Below are positions 51,601 to 61,440 of a stretch of 64,000 bases of DNA, one piece after another. This stretch comes from Erythrophleum ivorense (taxonomy: Eukaryota; Streptophyta; Magnoliopsida; Fabales; Fabaceae): the NCBI GenBank assembly GCA_026724425.1, contig JAIUCV010000003.1, positions 53,260,477 through 53,324,476 on the forward strand. The letters run 5' to 3'. Each line of letters begins with the position of its first letter. Position 1 is the first letter of the stretch. The notes beneath the pieces were generated by a model. That model was given only the letters and a program-made list of their open reading frames with translations. It searched no databases and was not told the origin of the DNA. The translations under genes were made by a program, and so were the position numbers.

Positions 51601-51739
51601 CCAAGGTGATAAAAGATTTAAAAGCAAGAAGTGCGGATTTGTCTGTGGTGATATTTGTCTTACTCCAAGCTAAGGAAGCCATGAAGCAATGAAGTAAGAA
51701 AACAAAAATAGAGAAACGAAGTTTTCCCATGTTTAGCAT
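28724..51739 (-). CDS. LRR receptor-like Ser/Thr kinase, subfamily XII type, five exons
   Basis: Exons 51739-51049, 50532-50167, 33387-33169, 31063-29318 and 29085-28724 have GT-AG borders and total 3,384 nt (1,127 residues plus stop) with no internal stop. Order: signal peptide (about 5-26), LRRNT with CNWVGVTC (61-68), about 28 LRRs, transmembrane helix (about 783-808) and kinase. Kinase landmarks are GRGSFG (849-854), VAIK Lys (870), HCDVKPSN (960-967), DFG (980-982) and APE rebuilt across the last intron. The Cys before the catalytic Asp makes it a non-RD kinase, as in FLS2, EFR and XA21. The closest Arabidopsis-style name would be At3g47570-like. It would act at the plasma membrane, sensing an extracellular ligand; which ligand is unknown. 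The start is the first in-frame ATG. An ATG nine bases further on (51730) is equally plausible. Confidence 0.85.
29318..31063 (-). CDS. Receptor kinase exon 4: LRRs 15-28, membrane span, kinase N-lobe and activation loop
   Basis: 582 codons after acceptor TGTGTATCCAG. It carries thirteen more repeats, the C-cap with GLCGKPQLQVQPC, the membrane helix (MLLIICLLPIMAIILVASC) and kinase subdomains I to VIII. It ends at GYMAP with donor CCAG|GTGATG. Confidence 0.88.
31064..33168 (-). other. Intron 3 of the receptor kinase
   Basis: 2.1 kb, AT-rich, with no element recognised beyond (TA)n tracts at 32277-32300 and 32589-32614. The small ORFs inside show no homology I recognise. Confidence 0.7.
33169..33387 (-). 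CDS. Receptor kinase exon 3: LRRs 12-15
   Basis: 73 codons, starting GEIPPSLFNMP after acceptor TTTTTCATAG and ending at NNSFTG before donor GTATGCC. Both borders are phase 1 and cut the repeat at the same point as exons 1 and 2. It joins in frame to NNLEG upstream and FIPKEIGNL downstream, each giving a regular 24-residue repeat. Confidence 0.82.
33598..33627. repeat. (TA)n microsatellite in intron 2
   Basis: Uninterrupted TA dinucleotides, then TGTATATG. It separates exon 3 from its decayed duplicate. Confidence 0.85.
33641..33895 (-). pseudogene. Decayed tandem duplicate of LRR exon 3
   Basis: Matches 33219-33480 at an offset of about 420 bp, including flanking intron. On the minus strand it keeps the acceptor and GEIPPS start (GTGAAATTCC near 33800), then frameshifts. 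The LRR donor is lost because the match ends inside the exon. It is not expected to be spliced productively. Confidence 0.7.
33896..34739. other. Intron sequence, no element recognised
   Basis: AT-rich. The short phrase TTTCCCAAATTAATT occurs twice (about 34446 and 34540). No coding homology was seen. Confidence 0.4.
34740..35136 (+). mobile_element. Left half of a Gypsy-type internal tail, interrupted by a copia
   Basis: Non-coding sequence directly left of the copia target duplication. Its continuation is 41433-41902, which runs into a polypurine tract and the LTR at 41903. Both halves contain similar phrases: GGAAGAAGGAAAGTTTTTAC here and GAAGGAAGAAGAAAATG there. Assignment to the Gypsy-type element rests on this continuity, since no gag or pol was found. 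The left limit is uncertain. Confidence 0.4.
35142..35968 (+). repeat. 5' LTR of the plus-strand copia
   Basis: 827 bp. Rich in CTAGT/ACTAG phrases such as AGTCAACTAG, repeated through the U3, and ends TTTTTAACA. It is diverged from the 3' LTR by many substitutions and by an indel around 40620-40680. Confidence 0.85.
35990..36800 (+). pseudogene. copia gag with zinc-knuckle remnant, decayed
   Basis: Starts at ATG 35990 and soon meets stops. The longest open part (36173-36487) has the UBN2-type capsid pattern, with VLQFKYSTEQQGTKKFF and a coiled LMSKLKDLKVENF segment. A CX2C..H zinc-knuckle remnant (CYHCRKKGCFKH) is readable in another frame at about 36745-36785. Confidence 0.72.
36840..40010 (+). 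pseudogene. copia pol, decayed and MITE-interrupted
   Basis: Pieces in order: the GAG-pre-integrase signature LWHDRLGN (about 37297-37320); integrase core with FIDDYSRCT (about 37540-37560), NDRDGKYLSNEF and TPQQNDIIERKNRTL (about 37750-37800); RT with KDIKIAFLNGELD (38919-38957) and the catalytic YIDDM (39132-39146); then an RNase H-like tail with SISGWIVYC (about 39585-39612). At least ten stops or shifts are present. Confidence 0.78.
38246..38448. mobile_element. Tourist-type (PIF/Harbinger) MITE inside copia pol
   Basis: 203 bp bounded by TAA target duplications (38243-38245 and 38449-38451). The left terminus GGCTCCGTTTGGTT is an imperfect inverted match to the right terminus (complement TGCTCTATTTGTTT). 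The copia reading frame on the two sides is in register if the insert and one TAA are ignored, which confirms the borders. The end sequence resembles the TIR of the larger element at 60956. Confidence 0.85.
40532..41427 (+). repeat. 3' LTR of the plus-strand copia
   Basis: 896 bp, preceded by AAGTGGGAGAT and ending TCTAACA. Followed by CAAGT. Confidence 0.85.
41433..41902 (+). mobile_element. Gypsy-type internal 3' tail with polypurine tract
   Basis: Purine-rich non-coding sequence ending in AAGAGAGGGAGAG immediately before the LTR start TGTAATATCC at 41903. A polypurine tract at that position is the plus-strand priming site of LTR retrotransposons. It supports calling 41903 onward a 3' LTR. 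Confidence 0.6.
41903..45659 (+). mobile_element. Long Gypsy-type LTR (copy C), 3' LTR
   Basis: Begins TGTAATATCC, the same start as copy B. It carries the family landmarks: repeated 'gtgaggcc..aaaagtccc' phrases at 43855-44035 and GGGATTCTTTGAATCTTAC at 44172. The end is placed at GGGAATTACA (45659) by distance from the landmarks in copy A, but the terminal bases differ and no duplication of the left flank can be tested. So the right limit is approximate. Confidence 0.65.
45672..45791. promoter_or_regulatory. Cluster of dyad motifs followed by a TATA-like box
   Basis: GATCTTGT-AG-ACAAGATC (45672-45689), CAAGATCTTG (45704-45713), GACCTTGT-CT-ACAAGGTC (45736-45753) and a half-site ACAAGGTC (45766-45773), then TATAAAGG at 45786. 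Binding and promoter function are inferred only from symmetry and order. It may be an LTR or element promoter. Confidence 0.35.
46250..48493 (+). mobile_element. RTE-type LINE, near-complete but decayed
   Basis: Plus-strand fragments follow the plant RTE order. The endonuclease (EEP) remnant has VKRLGDKIIALTFVV and NIISAYESQ (about 46290-46370) and a SQIDFF block near 46660. A linker follows, with NGLYQFLDTKIRERSIYRL (47160-47220). The RT has the SKAIRPDNIFIKV block near 47475-47510, MIFIDLEKA (about 47850-47876) and LFTLVLDVLIEYIQEL (about 48062-48110). The end is the HLIYVVDPT segment and a GTT-rich tail (48464-48493). Stops and shifts are frequent. Its 5' limit is approximate, and a (TA)n tract lies just upstream (46109-46132). 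Confidence 0.75.
48494..50166. other. Remaining part of receptor intron 2
   Basis: AT-rich. A segment at about 48890-49170 (alternating AC/CA with ACACAC and GCACG words) resembles 49750-49880 in its 'gagca..catatg..catcatga' phrases, and AAAACATCATGT recurs (about 49320 and 49988), so a short internal duplication is likely. No gene. Confidence 0.4.
50167..50532 (-). CDS. Receptor kinase exon 2: LRRs 7-12
   Basis: Exactly 122 codons. It begins by completing repeat 7 (ISKEIGDLP) and ends inside repeat 12 at NNLEG, donor GAAG|GTATGAG, phase 1. The acceptor region reads TTTGAAGGAG, a tandem NAGNAG. Using the first AG gives a 25-residue repeat 7, and using the second (exon start 50529) gives the standard 24. 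Confidence 0.82.
51049..51739 (-). CDS. Receptor kinase exon 1: signal peptide, LRRNT, LRRs 1-7
   Basis: Encodes residues 1-230. The hydrophobic run FSIFVFLLHCFMASLA is followed by the LRR N-terminal cap and six full repeats of the LxxLxLxxNxxxGxIP type. The exon ends inside repeat 7 at NTLSG, with donor G|GTATGT (intron from 51048), phase 1. Confidence 0.85.
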
Positions 51740-51783
51740 GTCAGACAAATCTCTAAGCACTGAGCATTGAGGAATACACACAT
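51733..51783 (-). other. Short upstream ORF overlapping the receptor start
   Basis: A 16-codon ORF from ATG 51783 to TAA 51733 overlaps the first receptor ATG (51739) out of frame. It stops two bases before the second receptor ATG (51730). Whether it is in the mRNA depends on the unknown transcription start. Confidence 0.4.
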
Positions 51784-52044
51784 TATATTATATTTCTCCT
51801 ACTTCAAATCAAGTCAAAGCGTGCAGAGAAAATGCTAAATTGCAATAGGACATCTCTCGGGACAAGATCAAAAAAATTAACTAAGAAAAACCAATTGGTA
51901 TTTTGAGTATATGGTCAGATTCATCACATCGCATTTGACTTAAGAGTCCAAGCTTGCCAAAGTGATCAACGGCGTCATCAAAGCGGTAACATCTCATTAG
52001 CTATGATAAGTCTATATAAATATTTTTTTTATTTTGATTGTATA
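51783..52044 (-). promoter_or_regulatory. Presumed core promoter and 5' UTR of the receptor kinase
   Basis: Contains W-box cores TTGAC on both strands (complement of 51813-51817; 51935-51939), the element recognised by WRKY factors in defence genes. AT-rich TATA-like words lie at 51783-51797 and near 52010-52025. No transcription start can be read from sequence. W-box cores are short and occur often by chance. Confidence 0.35.
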
Positions 52045-53288
52045 AATATTTGTCAATTTTTATGGAGACAAAAAAAAAATTGTCAAAAGATATATTTGTG
52101 GTTTTGTAATTATGGATAAATTTAGATGTAATATTTTTTATATTTGTTTGGATGTTATGAGATATTTTTAGAACATTCTCAAAATTTAATTTAACTTCAT
52201 AGATATCAAATTTATTTTAGATTTTTTGTGCCTTTATGAAAATATCCAAATTCTTTGGATGTTGAGTGTCTCTCTTTCTACCTTTTTATTTTAATATTTC
52301 AAATTGATGAATATATGATTAATTGAAATTTAACTTGCTCTACTAAAATAAAATTCAGACGGAAGAAGTTTATATATAACTACATAATCAGTTGTGCGGA
52401 GTTTGGGTTAAGTAATTAATTAACGATTTCTGTAAATATGTGCAGGATGTATCTATCACCCCTTTGTAGGTAAAGTTTGGTAGGCTTGACTTGTTGTAAG
52501 TGCCCCATTTACTTGTGTGCTAATATTTTTATAACCGTGAGTGGTAAGAGTTTGTAGCTAATGGGCGCTATTGGCTATTCATTATCGTTTTTAGAAAACA
52601 AATATAGTATTTAATTAATTGTAGTAATGTTTTCTTTGTTTTTTTAACAATTACCACAATTAAATAACGGTAATTTAAAACAATGATAAAAACTTTTAGA
52701 ATATAGCGTGATCATCTTACTTAAAATAATGATGTGTAGATGACCTTCACTCAGTATTTTCATTTTTTCAGGTAATATACGACATAAACATTTTTTTTTA
52801 TACATATAAATTTTTCCTTGAATAAAAGACGAGTCTCATTTATTAAACAAATAATTTTTGTAATTAATTTTGATGACATAGTCACAGTCTCTAATGAAAA
52901 TCTTCAAAGATGTAAAATTCTCTTAATTCTTTTCTTTGGTTGATTTCAATTTAGAATGCTTGAATTTCAATTGGATTTCTTCGATTGTCTTCACCTGGAA
53001 TCTCAATTTTCTTTTTCCTTGTACAAATGACCCATGGTTATAAAACTTTGGGTAAAGTCTTCGTCAGATACGTATTTTTCAGTAACTCTTCATTTTATTT
53101 TTTATTTGGACGGAAATTTTTAATTTTCTCATAAATTGCTTATGAATATTTTGTCAAGACTTATTTATGAATACAGAATGCTAAGATGTATATGAGTGAC
53201 CGGGTATACGCAAGCGCAGAAACACACACAAGCATATGCATGTATTGTGTGCATCCGTGCGCATAATAATAGCACACGATTAATACCC

Positions 53289-53325
<37 letters not shown>

Positions 53326-56300
53326 GCCAAATCTTATTTTTGGTTTCTCTTATGATAAACCTGGAAGACTCTTGGGATCATGTCTGCTTAGAGCTCTACT
53401 AATTAGAAAGACCCTTCTAATTAGAAATAAGAAATTTTTTGCACCCCACTCATGTGGTAGTAATAAGTTTTTAATTTATCATACTTGTTTTTTAATTATT
53501 TTAAAATATTTATCATGTAAATATTATGTTTACTTTATGCTTTTAGTATATGAATTTAATAAATTTTAGTTAAATTAATATTTAATAAGTTTTAGTTTTC
53601 ATTTCTTTGATTTTGAGAGTATTAGTTTTGTTATAGTGTTTTTACTTAGGTTTTTTAGGTTGTCAAGTTGTTTAATCTTTGCTAATAAATTGTAAATAGT
53701 AATTAGATGAGTTTTTATATTTTTGAAAGGTTAGAAATACAAACAAACAAAGCTTATAAGATTCAACTTACTAAATTCTAGGGATTGTGATGAACCCTAG
53801 CATGTAATAAGTTGAAATTATTATTTTTTATTTACAATTAGTGGTATGATTTACTTATTCAATCTTTATTTTTTGTGCTTTTAAATATGTAGAAACTATT
53901 AAATGATTTAAGTAATTTAAATTAATTTAAGAAAGAAATTTAAAATTAGATTATAAATTAGATAGTATGAGTTCATAAAATTTATAATACTGAGTGAACT
54001 AATTTGCTCTTATGATAGGAATATACTACTGGCCTTATGTAGTCATATTAGGACTTATTGTTAAGTATACATCTTAATTAATTGCATAAGAGATTATAAG
54101 TTGATTTAGGAGAATGCCTATAGATAACTTGAAAGATATTTGTAAGTAAATTAAAATTTTAAGTTAGCAAAGATCATCATTAAAAACAAAGTAAAGAAAT
54201 GTTAATTGATTTAGTATAAAATGCTAAGAAAAATTAATCATATTATTAAATATTTTACTTTCCAATTAAGTCTAGAATTCTAGCTCTCTTTGTTTTTGTT
54301 ATTTTTGTATCTTTAATTTAATTAGTTTTATTTCCATCTCAATTTATTATTAGCTTAATTTAGATTAAAGTACACAATTTTAATACTTAGCGACTATCTT
54401 AGTGAAAAATCATCATAGGAACAATATTCTACTTTTCATCGTATTACTATTATAATATGTATACTCTTATATACGCTTTTATAGTATAACAAGTTAGTAG
54501 AAAACCGTTGTCTTCTTAAATCCTCGTTAGAGAATGATCATGGTAAATTAATAATTTGGTTCCTTCATTATCAGACTCATATAATCGTATTAGTTTCCCG
54601 AAAATTAATGAGACATGCATGTTAGTTTCGAAAACAACAAATTTATTGTATATAAGTTTTTTTGTCAAATAATCTAAAGATGCCAAAAGGATTAAATTGT
54701 AACTAATTTTTTATTTTTGAATATAAACTTGTGTATTTTTATATTATTATTAAAAAAATACACTAACTACATTTTAATTAAAAAAAGTTAATAACAAAAA
54801 TATAAAAAAATTGCTTATAATTATTTTTTACAATTCTTTTTCAAGCATGTGCCCGTGAAGTCTGGCAGGCTTGACTTGTAGAGTGGGCCTGAAAATCACA
54901 ATCAGTTTGGCAAGAAACAAATTTAGAATGTCTCATTAGCAATGATGTTTGGAAATAAAAGCTATTGGCTGAATTTTTTTGGCAAGTGCTCCATTTAGCG
55001 TTGCTGCTTTATGGAAGAGAAGATTGAAGGACCCCAAATGGCCCAAAAAAGTGAACAATGATAGACTAGGCGGAAAACTGAAGCATTTGTATGGTGGTAT
55101 TGAAAATTTTTTTGCTAAAATTACAGATACCCCGAATTTCCTAAAATTCCCTTTTGACCCATTGGGTATTTTATTCTCTTTCAATTACATCCCTGAAATC
55201 CTTGAGAAAAGGTTCTTCTTCCTATATTCTTAGAATTTTCTTCATCAGGTCTAAACCAAAATTTTTGCTATGCTTCATCATCTTATAATGATGATACAAA
55301 TGTTTATTTTAACTCATAATACTACTTTTTTATATAAAAATGTTTTTTTTTTCAAATTAAGGAAGAATGTTAATTTTAAGGTCTTTAAAATTAGAGCTAT
55401 CACATTGATTGCGATCTGTTTCTATCCTTTACTTTAAATTTTTTGAATTAATCAATCTATAATTAATTGAAACTGAACTAACTCTACTAAAATTAATTTT
55501 TTTAGGTGGACGAAATGAAGTTTAAATATAGCTACATATTAAAATGTATGGAGCTCGACTTAGACCCCAAAAAAATTATATGAAGTTTAGTTAACTGCTG
55601 AAAAACATTAGTTTGAAAGAAACAACTTACAGAGTTTTCTTAAAGAATGATCATGATAAAGTAATAATTTGGTCCCTCAATTGTTAAACTCTTTTAATCT
55701 TAATTAGTTTTTGAAAATTAGTAAGACAAACATGTTAGTCTCTGAAAATAACAAATTTATCACTCAGTAATTCTTTTGTCAAATAACTTAAAAGATGCTA
55801 AAATGATTAAATTGTAACTAGTTTGTTATTTTCAAATATTAATTTGTATATTTACAGATTTCACCGGCTAAAGCTAACACACTAAATAATTTGTGAACAA
55901 ATTGTTAGTTTACTCTAAAATATTTTTATATTTGATTTGATAGAGCTGTTTCCAAAACATTCTCAAAATTAAATTTAAATACTTAGATACCAAATATGAA
56001 AATCTTGCAGACTTTTTGCCTTTATAAAATATCCAAAGTCCGTAGACGTTAAGTATCTCCGTCTGCCTTTTTATTCAATTTTTTTAATTAAAGAATATGT
56101 GATTAACTCGATTTTAATTAATTTTCTCTCCTAAAATAAAATTCAGGTGGTGGAAAAAGTTTAAATATAACTACATTATAAATTTTATGGAGTTTGGGTT
56201 AAGTAATTAACGATTTTTCCAAATATGCGCAGGACGTAATACATTCATCAATCGTATTATATTTACCACTCCTTTGCAGGTAAAGTCTGGTAGGCTTGAA

Positions 56301-57290
56301 AAAAACAATTAATTTGGCAAAACAACTTTAGAATGTCTCATAAACAATGATAAATGGAAAATAAAAGTTATTGGCTAAAGTTTGATGTAAGTGCTCCACT
56401 AATTGTGAGTTTTATTTTTTTTTAATCCGGTTAGTGGGAACACTACGTAGCTAACGGGCTACCGGCTATTGATTATCAAACGAGCTAGATATGTTGGACC
56501 ACATGTTCTTAAAGTCATTGTAGATAGTAATATTCCATTTTAGTTGAAAAGTCTTATTTGGGTTGGAATTCTTATCATGAGACATTAGAAAATATATATA
56601 TTAATTGGCATATGGGGCACATTTCGCCTAAGCTTGCGAAAACAGTAAGTCCATATGATTTTTTTTCTTTCATTATTTGATAGGGTAAATATTCGTCATC
56701 ATTATTTTATGGAAATAACAAAAAGTTGGCGGAAAGACATGATTGCATTTTGTAACAATGGACGAAGCCAACTAATTCTTAGATGTGATGTTTTCATATA
56801 TTTATTTACGGTGTGAGACTCTTTTTAAATATTTTTATTTGGTTTTAATTTTTTAAATAATTAATTGATTATTATTGAAATTTAACTAGCTCCATTAAAT
56901 TAAGATGATTCTATTAGGTGGATGAAATTTAGTTTAATTACAGCTACGTAATAAGAAGTGACTTACCCAAAAAAATTGTATGAATTTTAGGTTATATAAA
57001 ATAAAATAATTTTGTCCTTAATTATTAGATTCATTTAGTTTTAATTAGTTTTCAAAAATTATTAAGTACATGAGTTAGTTTATGAAAATTACAAATTCCT
57101 CATATATTAATCTTTTAGTCAAATAATTTATAGACGGAAAAATGACTTAAATTGTAAATAATTTGTTATTTTCAAATATTTACTTATATATTCACTAATT
57201 TTAAAGGATAAAATTAAATATACTTAACACTTTAAAGAAAGAATTGTTAGTTTACTCTAAAATAAATGCTATTGGCCAACTTTGTTGTTT
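52045..57290. repeat. Degenerate multi-copy repeats of the receptor 5' flank
   Basis: Block 52140-52510 recurs at 55928-56310: ACATTCTCAAAATT, GCCTTTAT..AAATATCCAAA, GGAGTTTGGGTTAAGTAATT, GTAAAGTTTGGTAGGCTTGA. The part around GCTCTACTAAAATAAA..TTTAG has four copies (about 52318, 55448, 56100, 56873). A 190-bp TAATAATTTGGTCCCT..TTGTAACTA block has three (about 54546, 55660, 57003). AGAATGTCTCATTAGCAATG occurs near 54930 and 56327. A (AAT)12 run is at 53289-53324. No coding homology was seen. Confidence 0.65.
53289..53324. repeat. (AAT)n microsatellite
   Basis: About twelve uninterrupted AAT triplets. Confidence 0.9.
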
Positions 57291-59713
57291 AGTGATTTAT
57301 GTACTTCCACGGTCTTAATTTACCTGTTTGAGTGTTTAACAACGAAAGAACCTGTGGGTATTTGTCAAGTGCAATATGCCTGACTAAAGAATTTAAGGAA
57401 CTTATTTAATCAGTAACTGAAATTTTGTATTACCAAAAAATTTGTCTTCCAAATTTATCACCTAACAAAGTATATCTGTCCGTGTGGTAGTGGTAAGTAA
57501 ATAGAGCACACAATAATATATTTTCAAGATGCGGTTATAACCAAGTCTAAAAAGAAGAAAGACATTTTCACCAAAAATAAAACGAAGATACAATCCGTAA
57601 AATAACTATAATCCAAACCTGCTAAAAGAACACTTCCTTTTCACGTTGATCTAAGAGAGAATTAAGCGATTGGAATCAAACATAGTCCCATCCCAAGGTT
57701 CCTGAACAAATGCCAAATTTTTTTCTTATTAAACTGATTCGGATAACATATGTCGGGATAATAATAAAAATTAGTATGAAGTGTACTAATGTTTCATTCT
57801 GGAGATTATCTTTTTATTATTATTATTCATTCTCGTTTGTTTTTGAGATTCTGGGTTTGTTTTTATTTATGAAACCATCCTAAATTTCAAATGAGGATCA
57901 TTGAGTTCACTACTGCATTTTTAAAGACGATTCCTGAAGTCATCCCGTTTCACATAGAGCTGGCTGTAGCTAATTTTAATATTCTAGATTGCAGCGCCTG
58001 GTTTACTGGGGTATATTCAAGTCATCAATTAGTTTGAAAGGATTTTTTATTTTTTTAATACATGATGCAGTCATTGTGAGCACAAGTTTCAGACTAATCC
58101 ATCGTTGAGTGGATAAATCACATGCCTGTATTATGTATTTTCTCATGGAAGTGAGCAATTAGTAGGTGAGAAGGGGAGAGATTGCTACACTGCTTGTTGA
58201 GTAATCACGTTTTGATCTTGGAAAAAATGATTCATATCTTGTCGTGTGGACATGGTGATCTTGTTTTCATATGTTTTTTCTTCTGATTTGATTGTTAGCT
58301 ATTAGATGTTGAAAGAAGTCTGTATAATAAAAGCATGGTGGTCAAAGTTTCAAACTCTCCAAGGCCATATAGTTGATGTAGCATGTTTCTCCCACGCCTA
58401 ATTGCCTCTTGTTTCCAAATTCACAGCAGGAAAAAAAAAAATCAGTTAGAATAAATATAATAGAATTGTTGGAGATTTGTAAGATAAATTCTTATGCCCT
58501 TTTAAGCTATACATTTGTTATTGCTTGTATAATTCCTGATTCTATTGTACTGCTGAATAATTTGTATTTTTCATTGAAAATCAACCTCCTGTAAATGAGA
58601 TTCTTACACCAGAAAATTGTTCAGCCTTCTGTAGAAAATGAACCATAAATGGTTTTATATATCAAGGACTTTCTAATGGAGGCTATACTAACAATATTGC
58701 AGGAAGTCATTAGCCGCATGCTTCTTGGGCTTAATTCTGGAAGATAACTTAATATAATTGCTCTCTCTGTGGAATATGGATTTGACCTGCAAGTATGAAA
58801 TATGAAAACAATGTATTATTTCTGTATAAATACTCAACTTTGTAAATGGATTGCTCATTAGATGGTGGAACTCCTTGTATTTTTGACATGTAAAATCTGG
58901 AAAGTATATGCTTTCTAAACAACGAGATATAATATTAGGATACCTCAAGGACGTCTCTATGATTTTTGGTCCTGGTGTTCACTTGTGTTCTCCTCAAATT
59001 TTTTCCATATAATCTGATGTATCTCTATAAATTGAGATGGCAATCTGCATTTGAGTAATTTTGATACAGGCTTTGCATTACATGCATGTGCCGCAAAAAT
59101 ATTGGTTTCTCATATTACCTTTTTTTTTTTAAATGAAGGTTATATATTTTCAAATTCATACTATAAGTCAAGCTGATTGAGAACAAATGAGAGAATGAGT
59201 TGGTACCATTCAGAACTGTACTGTCCCTTCCTTTGCGGATCATATTAGGGTTATTTACATCTTACCATTTAAAACAAAGTTATGTTCTTCTAATTCTTTC
59301 TTTATAAGGTGAAGCTAAATTAAGACTTTCTAAAAGAAATGAGATAGAATCCATAGGAAAGCAACTCCGGCTAAAATTGAAAACGTATTTAAATGAGATT
59401 CCAATTTCCTCGTAAATCATATGATACCTGCTGAGTACTGTGCCACGTTAGATGTTGCAAACTGTGGTCAATGCCTATATTCTAGCAAGTCACTTCTTTA
59501 TTCCATGTTCCATGAGACATGCATGAAACGCTGAAAAAGAAACCGCACAACGAAACGTAAGTCTCATAAGAGGCAAAAAAATAGAAAAAGCCATATCACA
59601 ACTTTGCGAGTAATATACGCTTCTAATTCTCTAACCATGATGTCAGGCAATTAATGACGATGTTACCAATTAGGCCGCCCATTTATTTAAGTAACCCATA
59701 ACAAAACTGAAAT
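57291..59713. other. No gene recognised; low-repeat region
   Basis: Mixed-composition DNA without recognisable frames or element ends. 57850-58620 and 58680-59240 look less AT-rich and less repetitive than the surroundings and could be introns or flanks of an unseen gene. That is a guess. Confidence 0.4.
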
Positions 59714-59716
59714 TAA

Positions 59717-59904
59717 AGATACGTTTAATTAAAAGATATAATGATAAAAGGAATATAAAATATAAATAGTCAAAGATAAGTGAGATAAAAAATAATTATT
59801 TTATTTTTATTTTAAAAAATAATAATTTGATAAATAAATATAATACATATTATATAAATTATATAAAAAAATTATATTTGTGATACAATGAATTAAACCA
59901 AGAC
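59717..59904. mobile_element. Tourist-like MITE
   Basis: 188 bp of AT-rich DNA flanked by TAA on both sides (59714-59716 and 59905-59907). The termini share a GTTTAATT core in inverted orientation (AGATACGTTTAATT and complement GTCTTGGTTTAATT). It has the size, target and composition of PIF/Harbinger-derived MITEs, but the TIR match is short. Confidence 0.5.
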
Positions 59905-60029
59905 TAAGTGTAAAGCCCATATATCTCACAGAAGTCCATTTGTTAAAGTTAAGCCCAAATTGAATTAAAATGCGTCAAAATTTGTAATCCAATTCTCTTT
60001 GAGTCCATTTGAGCCCATTAATTGCTTAA

Positions 60030-60612
60030 GGTAGTGTTTGGTTTAACCAGGAAAAGGATTTTAATGATATATTATTTAGTTGATTTGAAAAGGAAAAAAA
60101 GAGAGGAATTTTAATAAAATTTTGTTTGGTTAAAGAGAAAAAGGGAGGAGAGATAAAATTAAATGAATAATTATACGTTTATGATATTAGAATTAATTTT
60201 TTTATTTTTAAGATATTTTTATATAAAAAAAACTTTTTCTACTTTTGATTATAAAAAATAATTTTTTATTTTTATTCAAAAATATTTTTTATTTTCATAA
60301 AAAATTATCTTCAACTCTATTAAAAAAATAAGATCTATATTATATTTTAAATAAAAATAAAATAAAAATAATTTAGTCAAATACAATTAAAAAAAAAAAA
60401 TTTTCAATTTTTTCATATTCCCTTACCTTTCAAAACTCTCTAACCAATGGCTAAAAGAAAAGTGGCCCGAAAAGCAAAAGGAATCGGCATATTTTCATTT
60501 TGCGTTTTTTGCGTCTGATTAAGCTCAGCCCCTGCATCTCCGTCACGTGATCTCTTTTAAGGCATTATTATAAAATATTTGGAATTGCTTTTCATCTAAA
60601 CATGAGCATAGC
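60030..60612. mobile_element. Possible MITE-like element
   Basis: The left end GTAGTGTTTGGTTTAACC sits next to TTA, as in Tourist-type elements. A partly inverted counterpart (complement GCTCATGTTTAGATG) lies near 60595-60612 beside TTA. The match is weak and the interior contains a GC-richer stretch (60465-60560), so it may be composite. Confidence 0.3.
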
Positions 60613-61089
60613 ATTAAATTTTTTTAAAAAAATTTTTGTTAACCTTAATATAAGGGTACACATGGGTTGGATTTTTGCTTAACCCATACAAATTACGCTG
60701 CAATTTTTTCGCCTGCGACCAGCAGCGCAAGCCGAGCAAGACAATTGGGACAGTATTGGTGTTTTTCTTTTTTTTCAGTTTCAAAATTTTAAATGTTCAT
60801 ATTTTTGTAATTATTTAATTATTTTGAATATATAATCATTCATTTTGATATGTATTTGTAAAATATACACAATACAAATGAAAACACTTGAGTTCAGAAG
60901 TGAAAATTAAAAAAAATGTAAAGATAGAGAGTTAAACTAAAAAAGTAATAACTTAGGGCTCGTTTGGTTTGCGGGAAAAGCCAACTTAGGAATAGGAGAG
61001 GGAATGGGATTACTAAAAAAGTGTGTTTGGTTTGCAGGAACAAACATTCCGTAGGCAAGTTGGCTCCCACGAACTAAGGAATGTGCTCT

Positions 61090-61440
61090 CCTTCACTTTG
61101 TCCGGGGAGAGAGCTCTGCCGGGTGGGAAACGAAAAAGCTAGACAATCTTGCCCTTCTCCAAATTAGCCAGGTCCTGTCTTCGTCTTCCTCACTTTGTCC
61201 AGGGAGAGAGCTCTGCCGGGTGGGGGACGCTCGCATAAACCTCCGTATCAGAGGTCGCACCCACTACCGTTTGCCGCCGATCGCTTACCATCTTATCCTT
61301 CTCATATAAGCGATGTCCTGTCTGCGTTTACCCCGCTCGTTAAGGACGTCCGCATAAACCTCCATATCAGAGGTTGCACCCACTTCCTTAGGCCGGCGAT
61401 CGCTCATCCTCTGGCCATCGTCCACTGAACCTCGCAGCAA
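61090..61440. repeat. GC-rich leader of the Harbinger element with two direct repeats
   Basis: CACTTTGTCCGGGGAGAGAG.. at 61094 recurs at 61191, a spacing of 97 bp. GCATAAACCTCC.. at 61233 recurs at 61352, a spacing of 119 bp. Composition is far higher in GC than the flanks. It is probably promoter and 5' UTR of the element. The 77-residue ORF at 61195-61428 spans both repeats and has no recognisable domain. Confidence 0.6.

Noticed and set aside
51420..51692. 90-residue plus-strand ORF
   Set aside because: Antisense shadow of receptor exon 1.
51014..51781. Receptor start at 51781 as an uninterrupted frame
   Set aside because: The codon at 51781 is GTG. The first in-frame ATG is 51739 and is directly followed by a signal peptide.
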